Assembly: GCF_009763245.1 (NCBI RefSeq)
Contig: NZ_WKJZ01000001.1
Location: 248,001 to 312,000, forward strand
From: Pseudomonas xionganensis
GTDB lineage: Bacteria > Pseudomonadota > Gammaproteobacteria > Pseudomonadales > Pseudomonadaceae
Direction of reading: 5' to 3'
Length of the DNA stretch: 64,000 bases
Position numbers and translations under genes: made by a program. The notes beneath the pieces are model-generated. The model was not told the DNA's origin, searched no databases, and saw only the letters and a list, made by a program, of their open reading frames with translations. Position 1 is the first letter of the stretch, and each line of letters begins with the position of its first letter. Below are positions 16,116 through 24,936 of the stretch, in pieces.

Positions 16116-17021
16116 TCAGGCGCCGGGGCTGAAATGCTTCTGCGCCGTACCCCGGGCGATCAGCCGCGACAGGTAGTCGAGCTTTTGCGGGTCACGGTCG
16201 ACGAACTTGAAGGTCAGCTGCAGCCATTCGCTATCCGGCTTGGGCTCCAGTGCCGCCACCGCATGCAGGTAGCCATTGAGCCGGGCGGTTTCCGCCGCTT
16301 CGCCCTGCTCCAGATCGAGCACCGCGCTTTCCAGCACCTGGGGCAGCTGTTCGCTGCGCTTGACCACCAGCAGCGCCTCCTTGAGGCTCAGGGCCTTGAT
16401 CACGCAGGCCATGCTGCCGCTGGGCAGACGCAACTGGCCCTGGCCGCGCCCGCTCGGCGCACTGGCCGCCTTGGCCGCCGGCTGGGCGGCAAAGGCGGCG
16501 GCAGCCACCGGCGCGGCGGCGGCCGGCTTGGGCTTGGCCACCTCGGCCGGTTTGCCGCCGGTCAGGGCCGACAGCGAGTCATTGGCCAGGCCCGTGCTGA
16601 GCATCTTCGGCCCGTGGCCGGTCATCAGCGCCTGCAGTTTGCCGGCGCGGCTCAGGGCCTTTTTGACCTTGGTCACCAGTTGTTCGTTGGAGAAGGGCTT
16701 ACCGATAAAGTCGGACACGCCGGCCTGAATGGCCTGCACCACGTTGTCCTTGTCACCGCGGCTGGTGACCATGATAAAGGGGATGGTTTTCAGGTTGTCC
16801 TGCTCGCGGCACCAGCTGAGCAGCTCCAGGCCGGACATTTCCGGCATTTCCCAGTCACAGAGGATCAGGTCGATGTTCTGGCGACCGAGCAGCTGCTGGG
16901 CCTTACGCCCATTGACGGCTTCCTCGATCTGCACGCCGGGAAAGTGGTCACGCAGGCCCTTCTTCACCAGATCACGGATAAAGGTCGCGTCGTCCACCAC
17001 CAGTACGTTGACTTTGCTCAT
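16116..17021 (-). CDS. CheY-like response regulator linked to the Pst/PhoU operon
   Basis: This 301-residue protein begins with a receiver domain (1-125). It shows the acidic pair DD at 10-11, phosphoacceptor Asp56 in LILCDWEMPEMSG, and the conserved lysine in FIGKPFSNEQ. An Ala/Pro-rich linker of about 40 residues (around 170-215) joins it to a C-terminal domain of about 85 residues that I do not recognise and that shows no DNA-binding motif. AGGAG 6 bases before the ATG at 17021 sets the start. P. aeruginosa carries a similar regulator directly after phoU, so the linkage is conserved. Its kinase and output are not evident from the sequence. Confidence 0.85.
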   Translation of the reverse strand: MSKVNVLVVDDATFIRDLVKKGLRDHFPGVQIEEAVNGRKAQQLLGRQNIDLILCDWEMPEMSGLELLSWCREQDNLKTIPFIMVTSRGDKDNVVQAIQAGVSDFIGKPFSNEQLVTKVKKALSRAGKLQALMTGHGPKMLSTGLANDSLSALTGGKPAEVAKPKPAAAAPVAAAAFAAQPAAKAASAPSGRGQGQLRLPSGSMACVIKALSLKEALLVVKRSEQLPQVLESAVLDLEQGEAAETARLNGYLHAVAALEPKPDSEWLQLTFKFVDRDPQKLDYLSRLIARGTAQKHFSPGA

Positions 17022-17120
17022 CGGCCACTCCTGTTGTAATGGCCTTAAGCATAGTCGTGCCTGCTGGCCAAAGGCCAACCGAAATACCGCCCTTTATCGG
17101 TCAGCCTGGTGGCACAGCTC

Positions 17121-17849
17121 TCAGTTGCGGTTGCCGCCCTGCACTTCTTCCTGCATACGGGCCAGGCCCATGTGCTTCACATCGGTACCGCGCACCAGAT
17201 AGATCACCAGTTCGGCGATATTGCGCGCGTGGTCGCCGATGCGCTCCAGCGAGCGCAGGGCCCAGATCACGTTGAGCACCCGGGAGATGGAGCGCGGGTC
17301 TTCCATCATGTAGGTGACCAGCTCGCGCAGGGCGGTCTTGTATTCGCGGTCCACGGTCTTGTCGTACTGGGCCACCGACAGGGCCAGGTCGGCATCGAAA
17401 CGGGCGAAGGCATCCAGCGACTCCTGCACCATCTTGCGCACCTGATCGCCGATATGCCGCACCTCGACATAGCCCCGTGGCGACTCGCCTTCCTCGCACA
17501 GCAGGATCGCGCGCTTGGCAATCTTGGTGGCTTCGTCACCGATACGCTCCAGGTCGATCACCGACTTGGAGATGCTGATGATCAGGCGCAGGTCGGAGGC
17601 GGCCGGCTGGCGGCGGGCGAGGATGCGCACGCATTCCTCGTCGATATTGCTTTCCATCTGGTTGATCTGGTCATCGACCTCGCGCACCTGCTGGGCCAGG
17701 CCCGAGTCGGCGTCGATCAGCGCGGTGACCGCATCGTTGACCTGCTTCTCCACCAGGCCGCCCATGGCCAGCAGGTGGCTGCGCACCTCTTCCAGCTCGA
17801 CGTTGAATTGCTGGGAAATATGCTGGGTAAGGTTTTCTTTGTTGATCAT
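17121..17849 (-). CDS. phoU: PhoU, phosphate signalling regulator
   Basis: This 242-residue all-helical protein has two PhoU repeats. The repeated metal-binding helix motif is present (around EVDDQINQMESNIDEECVRI, and again ERIGDEATKIAK and ERIGDHARNIAELVIYL). PhoU links the PstSCAB transporter to the PhoR/PhoB two-component system, keeping the Pho regulon off when phosphate is plentiful, and limits phosphate uptake. It lies downstream of pstB after a 175-base gap that holds part of a dispersed repeat. Length and motifs are normal. Confidence 0.95.
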   Translation of the reverse strand: MINKENLTQHISQQFNVELEEVRSHLLAMGGLVEKQVNDAVTALIDADSGLAQQVREVDDQINQMESNIDEECVRILARRQPAASDLRLIISISKSVIDLERIGDEATKIAKRAILLCEEGESPRGYVEVRHIGDQVRKMVQESLDAFARFDADLALSVAQYDKTVDREYKTALRELVTYMMEDPRSISRVLNVIWALRSLERIGDHARNIAELVIYLVRGTDVKHMGLARMQEEVQGGNRN

Positions 17850-17886
17850 GGTTCGCTCCGCAAAGGCTGCCGGCTTGGATGGCCAT

Positions 17887-17907
17887 GGTGCGCACAGCGC
17901 ACCCTAC
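17887..17907. repeat. Partial GTAGGGTGCGC-type repeat in the phoU-pstB gap
   Basis: GGTGCGC (17887-17893) and GCGCACC (17897-17903) form a small palindrome ending in CCTAC. This matches one end of the full 61-base element at 29122-29182. It is a truncated copy of the same intergenic repeat. Confidence 0.55.
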
Positions 17908-18024
17908 TAATTTGTCAGGTGGATGGGCTTTGGCAGAGGGTGCTGGGCAAGGAGGCGGAACGCAGACAGTACAAGTAGTACGGCAAGTTCCGCCGACGCA
18001 GTCCAGCGCACTCTGACATGGCCA

Positions 18025-18858
18025 TCAGCCGTAACGACCGGTGATGTAATCCTCGGTCTGCTTCTTGGCCGGGTTGGTGAACAGGGTGTCGGTATCGCCG
18101 TACTCGATCATCTTGCCCATGTACATAAACGCCGTGTAATCCGACACCCGCGCTGCCTGCTGCATGTTGTGGGTAACGATAACGATGGTGTACTTGGACT
18201 TCAGCTCGTAGATCAGCTCTTCCACCTTGAGGGTGGAGATCGGGTCCAGGGCCGAGCAGGGTTCGTCGAGTAGCAGCACTTCCGGCTGTACCGCCACGGT
18301 ACGGGCGATCACCAGACGCTGCTGCTGGCCGCCGGACAGGCCCAGGGCCGAGTCGTGCAGGCGGTCTTTCACTTCATCCCACAGCGCCGCGCTCTTCAGC
18401 GCCCACTCCACGGCCTCATCCAGCACGCGCTTCTGGTTGATGCCCTGGATACGCAGGCCATACACCACGTTCTCGTAGATGCTCTTGGGGAAGGGGTTGG
18501 GCTTCTGGAACACCATGCCCACGCGGCGGCGCAGCTCGGCCACGTCTTCGCCCTTGCGGTAGATATCGCGGCCGTCGATGCGAATCTCGCCCTGCACGCG
18601 GCAGCCGTCGACCAGATCATTCATGCGGTTGAAGGTGCGTAGCAGGGTCGACTTGCCGCAACCCGACGGGCCGATAAAGGCGGTCACGCGCTGCTTGGGG
18701 ATGTTCAGCTTGACGTCGAACAGCGCCTGCTTCTCGCCGTAGAACAGATCCAGGCCCGGCACCTCGATCGCCGTGGTCTCGGCGGCCAGATTGAGGCTCT
18801 GCTTGTCACGGCCCAGGGCCGCCATATCGATACCGTGGGTATGGGTTTCATGTTGCAT
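18025..18858 (-). CDS. pstB: PstB, phosphate ABC transporter ATPase
   Basis: This 277-residue ABC ATPase has Walker [10 protein letters not shown], signature LSGGQQQRL, Walker [13 protein letters not shown] and the switch His in IVTHNMQ. Two copies energise the PstA-PstC channel for high-affinity phosphate import and take part in phosphate sensing with PhoU. The N-terminus carries about 25 extra residues before the ATPase fold ([12 protein letters not shown]), a length I associate with Pseudomonas PstB. It follows pstA after 89 bases that contain only short CTGCAGG-type repeats. Confidence 0.95.
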   Translation of the reverse strand: MQHETHTHGIDMAALGRDKQSLNLAAETTAIEVPGLDLFYGEKQALFDVKLNIPKQRVTAFIGPSGCGKSTLLRTFNRMNDLVDGCRVQGEIRIDGRDIYRKGEDVAELRRRVGMVFQKPNPFPKSIYENVVYGLRIQGINQKRVLDEAVEWALKSAALWDEVKDRLHDSALGLSGGQQQRLVIARTVAVQPEVLLLDEPCSALDPISTLKVEELIYELKSKYTIVIVTHNMQQAARVSDYTAFMYMGKMIEYGDTDTLFTNPAKKQTEDYITGRYG

Positions 18859-18947
18859 AACAGTCTCCTTCGGAGGCTATAGGCTTCAAGCTGCAGGTTG
18901 CAGGCCGGCTCTCGCCTGATGCCTGCAGCGTGCCGCCTGCAGCAGAA

Positions 18948-20618
18948 TTAGTGATCCAGCGCCTTGTACTTTTCGCGCAGGTGGTTGCGGATATACACCG
19001 CACTGAAATTCAGGGTGGCAATCACGATCACCAGCAGCAGCGCCGTGGCGTACACCAGCGGCCGCGCAGCTTCGACGTTGGGGCTCTGGAAGCCGACGTC
19101 GTAGATATGAAAGCCCAGGTGCATGATCTTCTGATCCAGGTGCAGATAAGGGTAGTTGCCGTTCAGCGGCAGGGACGGCGCCAGCTTGACCACGCCCACC
19201 AGCATCAGCGGTGCCACCTCACCGGCGGCACGGGCCACGGCGAGGATCAGGCCGGTCATCATGGCCGGGCTGGCCATCGGGATCACCACCTTCCACAGCG
19301 TCTCGGCCTTGGTTGCGCCGAGGGCCAGGGAGCCTTCGCGCACCGCACGGGGAATCCGCGCCAGGCCTTCCTCGGTGGCAACGATCACCACCGGCAGGGT
19401 GAGGATGGCCAGGGTCAGCGAGGCCCACATCAGGCCCGGGGTACCGAAGGTCGGCGCCGGCGCCGCTTCAGGGAAGAACAGGCTGTCGATCGAGCCGCCC
19501 AGCACATAGACGAAGAAGCCCAGGCCGAACACGCCATAGACGATCGAGGGCACACCGGCCAGGTTGTTCACCGCAATGCGGATCACCCGGGTCAGCGGCC
19601 CCTGCTTGGCGTATTCGCGCAGATACACGGCGGCGATCACACCGAAGGGGGTGACCAGCACGGCCATCAGCATCACCATCAGCACGGTGCCGAAGATGGC
19701 CGGGAAGATGCCGCCCTCGGTGTTGGCCTCGCGCGGCTCGTCGCTGACGAACTCCCACAGCTTGATGCCGTAGAAGCCGACCTTGTCCAGCGGGCCCATG
19801 GCATTGGGGCGGAAGGCGCGCACCACCTTGCCCAGGACGATATTGCTTTCGCGGCCATCGCTGACGCGCACGGTCATGCTGTCGCGGTTGAACTGCTGAT
19901 AGAGCTCGACGATCTGCGCTTCCAGCACCTTGTAGTCGGCATCCAGCACGGCGCGGCGCGCGTCCAGGGCGGCCTGGGCGGTTGCATCCAGCTTGCCCTG
20001 CAGCTCCAGCTTGCGCCCTTCCAGACGGATGCGCTCCATGCCGTGGTTGATCCGGCCGATGTCCTTCTTCTCCAGGCGCGCCAGCTGGGCATGCAGCTGC
20101 TCAACCCGCTCGATGCGCTTCTGCAGCTCGTCCCAGGCGGCCTCGCCCTCGGCGACCACTTGACCGTTTTCCTTGACGTTGATCAGGTAGCCATACATGT
20201 TGCCCCACTCGCGGCGCTCCACCACCATCAGCTCGGCGGGCGTGCGCGGGTTGCTCAGCCACTCGCCAATCACCCAGCTGAAGTCGGCGCCGAACAGCTC
20301 GCGGTTACCCACCTTGAGCAACTGGCGGGTCATAAACTCGCCGCCCTCTTCGGCCACCGGCAGACCGCTGGCCGCCAGGCGCGCCCGCGGCACTTCCTCG
20401 GTCTGGGTGATCTCGCCGGCCATCACCTTGGGCGCCTGCCCGGGGATGCTGTAATCGGCTTCGACCACATCGGCCGGCCAGAAGTGGCCCAGGCCACGGC
20501 TGGCGATCACCAGCAGCAGACCGATGGTCATGATGATGGCGATGGCCACTGCGCCACCGCTCATCCACACGCCCGGAGCGCCGCTCTTGTACCAGGATTT
20601 CAGGTTGTTCTGTTTCAC
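18948..20618 (-). CDS. pstA: PstA, phosphate ABC transporter permease (long form)
   Basis: This 556-residue permease is nearly twice the length of E. coli PstA. The C-terminal 270 residues are the usual BPD_transp_1 permease with the EAA-type loop (REGSLALGATKAETLWKVVIP). The extra N-terminal part has one membrane segment (about 20-42) and then a periplasmic region of about 200 residues. That region contains a coiled coil at about 160-235 (ELQKRIERVEQLHAQLARLEKK). Pseudomonas PstA proteins share this long form. It works with PstC and PstB to move phosphate across the inner membrane; the purpose of the extension is unknown. Confidence 0.93.
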   Translation of the reverse strand: MKQNNLKSWYKSGAPGVWMSGGAVAIAIIMTIGLLLVIASRGLGHFWPADVVEADYSIPGQAPKVMAGEITQTEEVPRARLAASGLPVAEEGGEFMTRQLLKVGNRELFGADFSWVIGEWLSNPRTPAELMVVERREWGNMYGYLINVKENGQVVAEGEAAWDELQKRIERVEQLHAQLARLEKKDIGRINHGMERIRLEGRKLELQGKLDATAQAALDARRAVLDADYKVLEAQIVELYQQFNRDSMTVRVSDGRESNIVLGKVVRAFRPNAMGPLDKVGFYGIKLWEFVSDEPREANTEGGIFPAIFGTVLMVMLMAVLVTPFGVIAAVYLREYAKQGPLTRVIRIAVNNLAGVPSIVYGVFGLGFFVYVLGGSIDSLFFPEAAPAPTFGTPGLMWASLTLAILTLPVVIVATEEGLARIPRAVREGSLALGATKAETLWKVVIPMASPAMMTGLILAVARAAGEVAPLMLVGVVKLAPSLPLNGNYPYLHLDQKIMHLGFHIYDVGFQSPNVEAARPLVYATALLLVIVIATLNFSAVYIRNHLREKYKALDH

Positions 20619-20649
20619 GGCATCACACCTTGAATGAAATCATTCTTTC

Positions 20650-20756
20650 CTCCCCTCTCCCGCTTGCGGGAGAAGGGCCGGGGGAGAGGGTTCGTGGCTG
20701 TCACGCTACCCCCTCCCGCCCTTCGGGCACCCTCCCCCGCATGCGGGAGAGGGGCA
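20650..20756. repeat. Dispersed CTCCCGC/GCGGGAG hairpin repeat between pstC and pstA
   Basis: The 165-base pstC-pstA gap holds three hairpins. TCTCCCGC/GCGGGAGA lies at 20656-20673, GCCC-TTC-GGGC at 20718-20728, and CCCGCATGCGGG at 20736-20747, with CCCTCTCCC-type flanks. This is the style of short dispersed intergenic repeat common in Pseudomonas chromosomes. Inside an operon it may protect or process the message; that is inference. Confidence 0.65.
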
Positions 20757-20783
20757 TCAGTTGGCCTGCTACGCAGGCATGTT

Positions 20784-23069
20784 TTACAGGCTCGAATACT
20801 TGGTGCGCAGACGCTGGCGAATCACTTCCGCCAGGGTGTTCATCACAAAGGTGAACATCAGCAGCACCAGCGCGGCGAGGAACAGCACCCGGTAGTGGGT
20901 ACCACCCACTTCCGATTCGGGCATTTCCACCGCCACGTTGGCCGCCAGGGTGCGCATGCCTTCGAAGATGTTGATGTCCATGATCGGCGTATTACCGGTG
21001 GCCATCAGCACGATCATGGTCTCGCCCACGGCGCGGCCCATGCCGATCATCAGCGCCGAGAAGATGCCCGGGCTGGCGGTGAGAATCACCACCCGGGTCA
21101 GGGTCTGCCAGGGCGTGGCACCCAGGGCCAGGGAGCCGAAGGTCAGGCTCTTGGGCACGCTGAACACGGCGTCTTCGGCGATCGAGTAGATGTTCGGAAT
21201 CACCGCAAACCCCATGGCCAGGCCAACCACCAGGGCGTTGCGCTGGTCGAACGGGATACCCAGGTCATTGGTCAGCCACTGGCGCATATTGCCGTCGAAC
21301 AGGGCGTTCTCCACATGACCGCTCAGCCCGAAGGAAATCCAGCCGACCACCAGGATCACCGGAATCAGCAGCGCCGATTCCCAGCCTTCCGGCACGCGGT
21401 GGCGGATGCTGGCCGGCAGCTTGGTCCACAGGAAGCCGGTCAGCAGAATTCCTATGGGCGTCAGGATCAACAGGCTGAAGATGCCGGGCAGGTGGTTCTC
21501 TAGGAAGGGCGCGAGGAACAGGCCGGCGAAGAAGCCGAGGATCACCGTCGGCAGCGCCTCCATCAGCTCGATCACCGGCTTGACCTTGGTGCGCATGCGC
21601 GGCGCCATAAAGTAGGCGGTGTAGATGGCGGCCGCCACGGCCAGCGGCGCGGCCAACAGCATGGCGTAGAACGCTGCCTTGAGAGTACCGAAGGCCAGCG
21701 GCGAGAGGCTCAGTTTGGGTTCGAAGTCGGTGTTGGCCGAGGTGGACTGCCAGACATAGTCCGGTTCCTGATAGCTCTCGTACCAGACCTTGCCCCACAG
21801 CGCGCTCCAGGATACTTCCGGGTGCGGGTTGTCGATCACATAGCGCTGCAGGCTGCCCTCGTGCTCCACCAGTACACGGGTGGCACGCGGCGACAGGCCC
21901 GCCAGGCTGGCGCCCTCGGCCACCTGCTGCTTGAGCAGGGTGCGCTGCGCGGTGCTGTGGAACACGCCCAGCTGCCCCTCGGCATCCAGGGCCATAAAGC
22001 CCTTGCGCCGCTCCTCGGGGAGGATCTGGGTCACCGAGGCATCGCCGAGCTGGAAGCTGCGGACCTTCTGGAAGGTCGGCGTGCCCTCGTTGCCACGCAC
22101 CATAAACCACTGCTGGATGCCGCCCTTGGCGTCACCGAACATGATGGAGATACCGCCCAGCAGGCTGGTCACGGTGGTGATGCGGTTGCTGCTGTCTTTG
22201 AGCAGCTCGTAGCGACCATTGAGGTTGCGCTTGCGCAGGTCGAAGACATCCGCGGTGGACTGCCCATTGATCGCGTACAGCCACAGCTGGCGCGGATCCA
22301 GCAGCAGGCTGTGAATGGCATCGGAAACCTGGGGCAGCTGAATGCGCTCCTCGCTCAGGGTCACCTCGCCGGTGAACAGGTTCTCTTCACGGCTGAGGCT
22401 CAGCAGGTGCAGCTCGGCGCCAGTGGCACCGGCCAGCATCAGGCTGCCGCTGTTGAGGTTGATGGCCACATGCTCCAGGGCGCGGCCCTGGGGATCGAGA
22501 GTGATCGGCGCTTCGCCGTAGGGGTACTCGATCAGCGGCGCGATGGTGCGCACATTGTCCGGGTAGGTCACCTTGTAGCTGTGCTGCAGCACCAGCACCT
22601 GGCCGTTGTCCAGGCCCAGGGCGACACGACGGGTACCCGGCTGGTCTTCACTGAGCGAGCGGATGGCCACGCCTTCCGGCAGTGGCAGATTGACCGCCTG
22701 CATGGCCTCGCCACTGCGGACGTCGAAGAACTGCACCACACCGTCAGCCGCCAGGCGCATGGCCACCTGATTCTGTTCCTCCATGGCCAGCATCAGCGGC
22801 GCGGCCGCCTCGGCCAGCCAGGCCGGCTGCTGGGCCTTGCGCGACTCGATATCGGCGCCCTGAAACAGCGGCAGCACGACATGGGCCAGGTAGAAGAAGA
22901 TCAGGGTGATGGCGCCCAGCACGGCCAGACCGCCAATGGACACATACCAGTTGGCCAGACGATCCTTAAAAGCGCGCATGCGCCGCTTGCGCTGCAGCGC
23001 CGGGGTGTTGAAGTCCAGCCCCAGGGGGTTTTTCGGACCGTTGAGCTGTTCTTTAGCCAAGTCATTCAT
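20784..23069 (-). CDS. pstC: PstC, phosphate ABC transporter permease (long form)
   Basis: At 761 residues this is more than twice the length of E. coli PstC. The N-terminus has a membrane segment (about 45-70). A periplasmic region of about 380 residues follows, with repeated beta-strand-like units (for example AGATGAELHLLSLSREENL and DAKGGIQQWF), and then the BPD_transp_1 permease domain (about 470-755). The EAA-type loop includes SLALGATPWQTLTRVVI. It forms the inner-membrane channel with PstA. Both permeases having large outer extensions suggests a matched periplasmic assembly around PstS; the structure cannot be determined by reading alone. Confidence 0.93.
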   Translation of the reverse strand: MNDLAKEQLNGPKNPLGLDFNTPALQRKRRMRAFKDRLANWYVSIGGLAVLGAITLIFFYLAHVVLPLFQGADIESRKAQQPAWLAEAAAPLMLAMEEQNQVAMRLAADGVVQFFDVRSGEAMQAVNLPLPEGVAIRSLSEDQPGTRRVALGLDNGQVLVLQHSYKVTYPDNVRTIAPLIEYPYGEAPITLDPQGRALEHVAINLNSGSLMLAGATGAELHLLSLSREENLFTGEVTLSEERIQLPQVSDAIHSLLLDPRQLWLYAINGQSTADVFDLRKRNLNGRYELLKDSSNRITTVTSLLGGISIMFGDAKGGIQQWFMVRGNEGTPTFQKVRSFQLGDASVTQILPEERRKGFMALDAEGQLGVFHSTAQRTLLKQQVAEGASLAGLSPRATRVLVEHEGSLQRYVIDNPHPEVSWSALWGKVWYESYQEPDYVWQSTSANTDFEPKLSLSPLAFGTLKAAFYAMLLAAPLAVAAAIYTAYFMAPRMRTKVKPVIELMEALPTVILGFFAGLFLAPFLENHLPGIFSLLILTPIGILLTGFLWTKLPASIRHRVPEGWESALLIPVILVVGWISFGLSGHVENALFDGNMRQWLTNDLGIPFDQRNALVVGLAMGFAVIPNIYSIAEDAVFSVPKSLTFGSLALGATPWQTLTRVVILTASPGIFSALMIGMGRAVGETMIVLMATGNTPIMDINIFEGMRTLAANVAVEMPESEVGGTHYRVLFLAALVLLMFTFVMNTLAEVIRQRLRTKYSSL

Positions 23070-23216
23070 GCGAGGAAGTCTCTGCGCGACCTACAGTTGC
23101 AGCGCGTACGGCTGCTCAGGGTTGCCAATCTAACGGGCTTGTATGACAGAAAGATTACAAGCGTTTGACATGACAACGCCCACCACTCCGAAGAGGGCGG
23201 GCGCGGTCCTGGCATT

Positions 23217-23269
23217 AGGATCCTGGGCCTGTGCGGCGGCGCTTAGCGGCGCCGCACAAGGTGGATCCT
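23217..23269 (-). promoter_or_regulatory. Extended hairpin in the pstS-pstC gap
   Basis: The 226-base gap carries an outer stem AGGATCC (23217-23223) with GGATCCT (23263-23269) and an inner stem GTGCGGCG (23231-23238) with CGCCGCAC (23250-23257). No T-run follows on the minus strand. A hairpin here would let PstS be made in excess over the membrane subunits by attenuating read-through or protecting the pstS message. That is a known arrangement for binding-protein genes in general and is inferred here. Confidence 0.55.
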
Positions 23270-23295
23270 TGGCATCCCTGCCTGTGCCTTGAGCC

Positions 23296-24264
23296 TTACA
23301 GGCCCAGATCCTTCAGGGCTTTCTCGGCCACTTTGGCCGGCAGCGGGATGTAGCCATCCTTCATCACAACTTCCTGGCCCTGACGGGACAGCATCAGCTT
23401 GACGAATTCGGCGTCCAGCGGGCTCAGGGCCTGGTTCGGTGCCTTGTTCACGTAGACGTAGAAGAAGCGCGCCAGGGGGAACTTGCCGGCCAGGGCGTTC
23501 TCTTCGTTGGCCTCGAAGGCCTCACCGCCCTTCTTGGACAGGGGTACGGCACGGACGCTGGAGGTCTTGTAGCCGATGCCCGAGTAACCGATGGCGTTCA
23601 GGGTGCTGGAGATGGACTGCACCACCGAGGCCGAACCCGGCTGCTCGTTGACGTTGGCCTTGAAGTCACCTTTGCACAGGGCTTCTTCCTTGAAGTAACC
23701 GTAGGTGCCGGATACCGAGTTGCGGCCGAACAGCTGTAGCGGCTTGGCAGCCCACTCGCCGGTCAGACCGACGTCACCCCAGGTGGTGATGTCCTTCTCG
23801 CCACCGCACAGGCGGGTGCTGGAGAAGATGGCGTCAACCTGCTCGATGGACAGGCTCTTGATCGGGTTGTCCTTGTGCACGAATACAGCCAGGGAGTCGA
23901 TCGCAACCGGTACGGCGGTCGGCTTGTAGCCATACTTTTCTTCGAAGGCCTGGATTTCGCTGTCCTTCATCGGACGGCTCATCGGGCCCATGTTGGCGGT
24001 GCCTTCGGTCATGGCGGGTGGCGCGGTGGAGGAACCGGCGGCCTGAATCTGGATGTTGACGCTCGGGTATTCCTTCTTGAACTCTTCAGCCCACAGAGTC
24101 ATCAGGTTGGCCAGAGAATCGGAACCGACGCTGGACAGGTTGCCCGATACACCGGAAGTTTTCTCGTAGCTCGGCAGAGCCGGATCGACAGCAGCAACCG
24201 CAGTGGCGGTAGCGACGCCAGCGGCGACAAAAGTCATGGCCGCCATCAAACGCTTGAGTTTCAT
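23296..24264 (-). CDS. pstS: PstS, periplasmic phosphate-binding protein
   Basis: This 322-residue protein has a signal peptide (1-25, cleaved near AVAAVD). Phosphate-binding loops include [25 protein letters not shown] and [15 protein letters not shown], as in Pseudomonas PstS. It delivers phosphate to the PstCA channel and is usually the most strongly induced Pho gene. It is first in the operon, 70 bases downstream of a three-repeat Pho box. The two cysteines (LCGGEKD and ALCKGDF) may pair, as in family members. Confidence 0.96.
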   Translation of the reverse strand: MKLKRLMAAMTFVAAGVATATAVAAVDPALPSYEKTSGVSGNLSSVGSDSLANLMTLWAEEFKKEYPSVNIQIQAAGSSTAPPAMTEGTANMGPMSRPMKDSEIQAFEEKYGYKPTAVPVAIDSLAVFVHKDNPIKSLSIEQVDAIFSSTRLCGGEKDITTWGDVGLTGEWAAKPLQLFGRNSVSGTYGYFKEEALCKGDFKANVNEQPGSASVVQSISSTLNAIGYSGIGYKTSSVRAVPLSKKGGEAFEANEENALAGKFPLARFFYVYVNKAPNQALSPLDAEFVKLMLSRQGQEVVMKDGYIPLPAKVAEKALKDLGL

Positions 24265-24333
24265 GCCTTACTCCTAAGCAGAACAGTGTTGGATTGAACG
24301 GGGCCAAGTATCTTTAGGCCACGTGACGACTCT

Positions 24334-24362
24334 ATGAAACCAATATGACAATTAGATGACCG
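24334..24362 (-). promoter_or_regulatory. Pho box (PhoB site) upstream of pstS, three direct repeats
   Basis: Read on the minus strand the sequence is CGGTCAT, 4 bases, TTGTCAT, 4 bases, GTTTCAT. That gives three 7-base repeats at exact 11-base spacing with AT-rich spacers. This matches the PhoB site consensus (CTGTCAT repeats). The last repeat ends 69 bases before the pstS start codon. It supports phosphate-starvation induction of the operon. Confidence 0.85.
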
Positions 24363-24492
24363 CAGCAAAGATTGCCCCCGCCTGCCAGCCTATTGCCATG
24401 GTCGCCCTGCGACTGTTCAGTCGCTATACTCGCAAACCCCGTGACCCTGCGGGCCAGCGCCAATAACAACAACCGCACCGCGAGCCTATCCG

Positions 24493-24894
24493 ATGCACGA
24501 TTTCGAACAGGAAGACCCCATCCCGCAAGGCGATCTGGCTCTGCAGATCACCGCCCTGCCCCGCGAGACCAATGGTTTCGGCGATATCTACGGCGGCTGG
24601 CTGGTGTCGCAGATGGACCTGGCCGGCACCGCCATGGCCAGCAAGGTGGCCGGCGGCCGGGTGGCCACCGTGGCCATCGACCGCATGGCCTTTCTGGTGC
24701 CGGTGGCGGTGGGTGCGCAGCTGTCCTTCTACACCCAGACGGTGGAAGTGGGACGCAGCTCGATCCAGATGCTGGTGGAGGTGTGGAGCGACGACCCGCT
24801 GTCCAGTGAATGGCGCAAGGTCACCGAGGCGGTATTCGTCTTCGTCGCCATCGACGGCAGCGGCCGTACCCGCCCGGTACCGGCACGCCGCTAA
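24493..24894 (+). CDS. yciA: Acyl-CoA thioesterase, hotdog fold (YciA type)
   Basis: This 133-residue hotdog-fold thioesterase is of the YciA/BFIT type. It has the catalytic Asp-containing segment NGFGDIYGGWLVSQMDLAG and the CoA-contacting region VATVAIDRMAFLVPV. Such enzymes hydrolyse a broad range of acyl-CoAs in the cytoplasm. It stands alone, transcribed away from pstS, so the upstream 228 bases serve both genes. The ribosome site is weak. The name yciA is by family; sequence alone does not fix the preferred acyl chain. Confidence 0.85.
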   Translation: MHDFEQEDPIPQGDLALQITALPRETNGFGDIYGGWLVSQMDLAGTAMASKVAGGRVATVAIDRMAFLVPVAVGAQLSFYTQTVEVGRSSIQMLVEVWSDDPLSSEWRKVTEAVFVFVAIDGSGRTRPVPARR

Positions 24895-24936
24895 GGCTGT
24901 CGGCAGGATGCACGGCGCAGCCTGCCGGTCGGTTCA

